Shown here: in pieces, positions 61,801 to 64,000 of the stretch
How positions within the stretch are numbered: position 1 is the stretch's first letter
How the letters are laid out: each line of letters opens with the position of its first letter
Source of the DNA: Hylemonella gracilis str. Niagara R
GTDB taxonomy: Bacteria > Pseudomonadota > Gammaproteobacteria > Burkholderiales > Burkholderiaceae_C
Assembly (NCBI RefSeq): GCF_000600295.1
Contig: NZ_JEMG01000001.1
Coordinates: 2,667,232 to 2,731,231, forward strand
Reading direction: 5' to 3'
Length of the DNA: 64,000 bases
Notes under the pieces: model-generated
Seen by the model: the letters and a program-made list of their open reading frames with translations, nothing else
Told to the model about the DNA's origin: nothing
Database searches by the model: none
Made by a program: the position numbers and the translations under genes

Positions 61801-64000
61801 GAGGTGCTGGAGAGGTTGATGGTGCCGGCGTTGATACTCAGTGCCGTGGCGCCGTTGTTGATCTGGCCATTCACGTTGAAGTTGGCCAGTCGTTTGACTC
61901 CGCCCACCGCTTGATCGAACACCGCGTAACCCGTGCCCGTGGTCGCGATGCTCAGACTTTCCGTATTCGCCGTGGCGGCATTCAGTGCGGAGTTGAAGTT
62001 GACGACGCCGCCGTTGTTGATGGTGAAGGAACGGAGCGCGCCGCCGCCCACCTCGATGCCTTGACCCGCCGTCAAATCCAGGGTACCGATGGTAGTGACA
62101 TTGCCCATCAAGGTGATCAGGCCGCTGGTGTTGAGTGCCAAATCGTAGGCCAACGAAATGGAGTACAGATTGATGTCTCCACTGTGGCTGGTTTGCCCCA
62201 GCTGGAGCGTGGCGGCCGAATTGAAGGTGAAGGTGTTGCCCAAGTCATACACGGCGTCACCGGGATTGAAGGGGCCACCGCAGGAACTGGCATCACTGCT
62301 GCACACATTCATATCCGTGCTGGCGTTCTGCGGCGCCAAGGTGATGGTTCCATTGCCCGCCTGGATATCGAGGTTGGTGATGGTCAGGTTGTCGGTGATC
62401 AACGCCACGTCACCACCGGTTCCGCCATTGCCGTCCGACGTATCCAACGTGATCTGTGAGCTGCCCGCCCCACGGTCGATTTCATTGGCGTTCAAGTGAA
62501 TCGAACCGGCTTTCAGTTGCAGGCCATCACTGAGGGTCAAGGTACCACTGGCTTGGGTGACCTCGAAATCGCCGGTCAGGGTAACGCTGCCACCGAGCGT
62601 CACGTGCTCAGCTTGCGCGATGGTCAGACTGGAAGTCGTCGACTCGGTCAAGGTGCCGTTGAAACTGACGTCGCCGCCATTCGTGGCCGTCAAAACAAAA
62701 TCACCGTTCAACCGCACATTGGAATTGAATGTCTGATTCCCCTGGGTTGTGATGGAGCCGCCCTGCAAGCGAGTAATGCCGGCGCCCGGATTTAGCGTCA
62801 ACGAACTGCCCGTCGTTCCCGTAAGGTCACCGGTCACGATAATGTCAGCGTTGTTGCGTACCTGCAGGCCGTAGTTGAAGGTAATACCTTCGAGGGTAAT
62901 GTCGTTGGCATGATCGGCCGCGCCGAAACCGATGGTCCCTGCTGTGATGGCCAAGCTGCCCAGGTCATAGGTGGTGTCATACGTGCCGCCACACGAGCCC
63001 GCCACATTGCTATTGCATATGTGCACCGTGCGGTTCTTGGTGAAGGGTGCCAGAGTGACCGTGCCCGTGCCCGCGTTAAAACTCGTGCTGCCACTCACCG
63101 TCAAAATCTCGTCCACCTGGAGGGTGATGTCACCATTTCCGGTGGTGTTCAACGCGACGTTATCCAGTGTCAAGCGACTGACCTTGAGGTCTATGCTGCC
63201 CACCGTCAAGGCGCCTTCCAGCGCCGTGGTGCCGGAGCCGGCCGTTTGCGTGAAATCTCCGGACAGTTTGATCTGCGACGAGAAAGTGGCGTCGTGGGCC
63301 TGAGTGACTCTCAGGTACTCAAGCTGGGTTCCGTTGCCAATGTCACCCGCCACGGCGATATCGCCGGACCCGGCATTGAGCGTCAACCCCTGCTGCCCCG
63401 CCACGGTGCCATCCACCGTGGAATTGAAGGTGATGTTGCCGTTGCCTGTACTGGTGTTCAGCGTGACATCCGTCGTCAACCTCACCGCCTGTGCGAACGT
63501 GAGATTGGTCAGATTGCTGTGGGCCGAGAAGTTTCCACCCAGGGAAATCAAGCCCGTTTGACCAGAACGCCCGATCTGCAGGGTATTCGCGTGGATCTGA
63601 CTGAATGCCGGCAAATTGCCCAGCAAGATCCCAGCACCGGCCGTGGATGCCGACAACATGACCGTACCATTCACGGCGCTGATGTTGCCGGCGGCGGTGA
63701 TTTGCGTATCGGCACGGAGATCCACGTTGCCGGTGCTGGCCGTGATACCGCCACTGCCGACATTCAGACTGCCGGTGCCGCCGTCGATCGTCACGCTGGT
63801 CCCGGTGGCCGACACGGCACCACCGAAACTGTTGCCAGCGCTGTCGAGCGTGATCGCGTTCGCGCCTGCGGTCAGCGACGTCGTTCCCGTCACACTGATC
63901 GCCCCCGCCCCGGTCTGCGCGATGCTCCCGTTCGCATTGAGCGTCAGGTTGCCCGTGTGTGTGATCGCCCCAACACTGATGCCCTCATCCTCGGTGATGA
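58845..64000 (-). CDS. Giant repeat-rich exoprotein (filamentous haemagglutinin-like), 5' end beyond window
   Basis: The frame is open from the right window edge (ITEDEGISVGAITHTGNLTL...) to the TGA at 58845, giving at least 1717 residues of a larger protein. The body consists of beta-helix-like repeats rich in Gly, Thr, Ser, Asn and Leu (GNLTLNANGSI, TSLSVTGTSTLAGDVTTTGA), like filamentous haemagglutinins and other large exoproteins. A cysteine-bearing module occurs twice (near 62.3 and 63.0 kb). A stretch of RTX-like character (GLAGNDIL, GGSGTDTF) lies near 60.4 kb. The last 250 residues are charged and helical (QLNIQQLEAELEQAKDPERRKQIEALLGEY), a coiled coil. The N-terminus and secretion signal are not visible. 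Confidence 0.85.
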   Translation of the reverse strand, partial: ITEDEGISVGAITHTGNLTLNANGSIAQTGAGAISVTGTTSLTAGANAITLDSAGNSFGGAVSATGTSVTIDGGTGSLNVGSGGITASTGNVDLRADTQITAAGNISAVNGTVMLSASTAGAGILLGNLPAFSQIHANTLQIGRSGQTGLISLGGNFSAHSNLTNLTFAQAVRLTTDVTLNTSTGNGNITFNSTVDGTVAGQQGLTLNAGSGDIAVAGDIGNGTQLEYLRVTQAHDATFSSQIKLSGDFTQTAGSGTTALEGALTVGSIDLKVSRLTLDNVALNTTGNGDITLQVDEILTVSGSTSFNAGTGTVTLAPFTKNRTVHICNSNVAGSCGGTYDTTYDLGSLAITAGTIGFGAADHANDITLEGITFNYGLQVRNNADIIVTGDLTGTTGSSLTLNPGAGITRLQGGSITTQGNQTFNSNVRLNGDFVLTATNGGDVSFNGTLTESTTSSLTIAQAEHVTLGGSVTLTGDFEVTQASGTLTLSDGLQLKAGSIHLNANEIDRGAGSSQITLDTSDGNGGTGGDVALITDNLTITNLDIQAGNGTITLAPQNASTDMNVCSSDASSCGGPFNPGDAVYDLGNTFTFNSAATLQLGQTSHSGDINLYSISLAYDLALNTSGLITLMGNVTTIGTLDLTAGQGIEVGGGALRSFTINNGGVVNFNSALNAATANTESLSIATTGTGYAVFDQAVGGVKRLANFNVNGQINNGATALSINAGTINLSSTSTLTSSGGMTFTGGMNAANGSLLAGNVNFNAINLQGHVHSTGSQTYNGTVTLGSATTLTARNAGNVLQAVDFNSTGSLNGLGQGLVINGNWNLQTAATGLSSLSVTATSTLAADVTTTGAQTYTGAVSLATGTRTLTAGNGQLIDMQGGVSGGGLGGLNIATGNWRLAGNATGLTSLSVTGTSTLAGDVTTTGAQTYLGAVTLAGTGTRVLQAGTGQLVDMRAGLTGAGLGLEIATGNWKLTGNATGLGSLLVANSSTLAGDVTTTGNQTYSGAVTVQGTHTLQAGATLTLNDTVTSNAGLTLSATNLHAEDTVAAAQDLTLTLQNNLTHDADGVSFQAGTAGSGVLTLRVNQDNSSAGVTLDLNGLDLSGTSIVLAGSGRDTLQGYTTGSGAWSVTGNGSGSLTHANLGTGSNSAGFSGFATLVGSDDADTFNVSGNHAGTIQGLAGNDILRLLGSGTLGSFDGGSGTDTFDIAGASHPRTVVWGQDFSNVETLVGNGDVLQGSSSAGTTWSLTGASSGTITVGTAASFSGFTQINSGTGGENLFTSNGQYGGTVRLAGANRWNFTSGARLTQGNVTGNGSLTIAQRDGQTSKSNFAISSSDLYLPNLANFTGDLIIGGTLTPPSLPLGGGSTVVINANRLTVADAIVTGGNLVLLGSDIELTGAALTSSGSSSLIAGGSLCNGCAGLSGTGDVIVSGATTMNASSGQVIAARGIQNASALTLRFNGGDFELAVASGQEETSQPSSLSTARSVSLNANTQAFIDRLNLQLVSVSVSFANPAAAILGVRAIEVIDLAVFEEDLTLFGRVGEGVALAFAQCEEVEGCTPNVTMEELDTVLGQIQLNIQQLEAELEQAKDPERRKQIEALLGEYRGRQKEYTAYRTDLADFTGFEAQFEDEFGKAGAAEIDMEAMEREVKVVETIYTRVRFLENLRFNQERRKLFAERTGLDLSDQRLTEIIDSTLKSATRAEARIEGMLLGKNEGE
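61000..61560 (-). repeat. Tandem protein repeats of about 220 bases in the exoprotein
   Basis: The encoded phrase TSLSVTGTSTLAGDVTTTGAQTYxGAVTLA recurs three times, beginning near 61530, 61300 and 61080, with a unit length of about 73 residues. Each unit also carries GTRTLTAGNGQLIDM-like and ATGNWKLTGNATG-like segments. Copies differ by substitutions, so expansion is not very recent. Confidence 0.7.

Overview
The window is chromosomal DNA of a high-GC betaproteobacterium, most likely a member of the Comamonadaceae (Burkholderiales). The evidence is the gene order rpsP-rimM-trmD-rplS followed by a CoA-type Nudix hydrolase and a CobD/CbiB-like protein, the TCA supercluster mdh/GntR/sdhCDAB-sdhE/gltA with acnB and a CitE-like gene, and the family-level character of nearly every housekeeping protein. 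This placement rests on recognition, not on a search.

Layout. 1-4.2 kb: ribosomal/tRNA-modification operon and two downstream genes, all on the minus strand. 4.2-7.5 kb: TM2-like membrane protein, cyclic-nucleotide-binding protein, Pit phosphate transporter with its DUF47 partner, and a DUF486 membrane protein. 7.5-10.1 kb: a secreted metzincin-like lipoprotein with a 19-glycine run, overlapping a small lipoprotein. 10.2-21.3 kb: TCA-cycle block, with acnB, citE-like and mdh on the minus strand and a GntR regulator, sdhCDAB, sdhE and gltA on the plus strand. A 12-bp palindrome lies in the divergent promoter. 21.3-31.5 kb: an accessory stretch of about 16 small genes, nearly all on the minus strand, with lower-GC patches and a decayed IS110-type transposase fragment at its right edge. 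31.5-44.8 kb: envelope and phosphate-related genes (psd, a GSA-type aminotransferase, a glycosyltransferase, lplT, an EAL-GGDEF protein, a lysine-rich H1-like protein, ppk, an LpxH-like phosphoesterase, an OlsB-like acyltransferase). The olsB-like/lpxH-like/ppk operon is preceded by four 11-bp-spaced Pho-box-like repeats. 44.9-51.6 kb: LysE-type exporter, an outer-membrane-type protein, a winged-helix/TPR regulator and an RND pump subunit without visible partners.

51.7-64 kb is the most interesting part. A minus-strand gene train runs from a very large repeat-rich exoprotein (5' end beyond the window) to a secreted coiled-coil protein, a nucleotide-cyclase/FHA protein, a PP2C phosphatase, a 1470-residue Ser/Thr kinase with an FGE/SUMF1-like C-terminus, and a SHOCT-like peptide. 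The kinase/phosphatase/FHA trio resembles the PpkA/PppA/Fha control module of type VI secretion. Here it is joined to a surface exoprotein and no secretion-system gene is visible. The kinase carries four acidic threonine motifs that could be its own FHA docking sites.

No tRNA, rRNA or CRISPR array was seen. Intergenic gaps are short; the only one over 300 bases (31.22-31.53 kb) holds the IS110 remnant.
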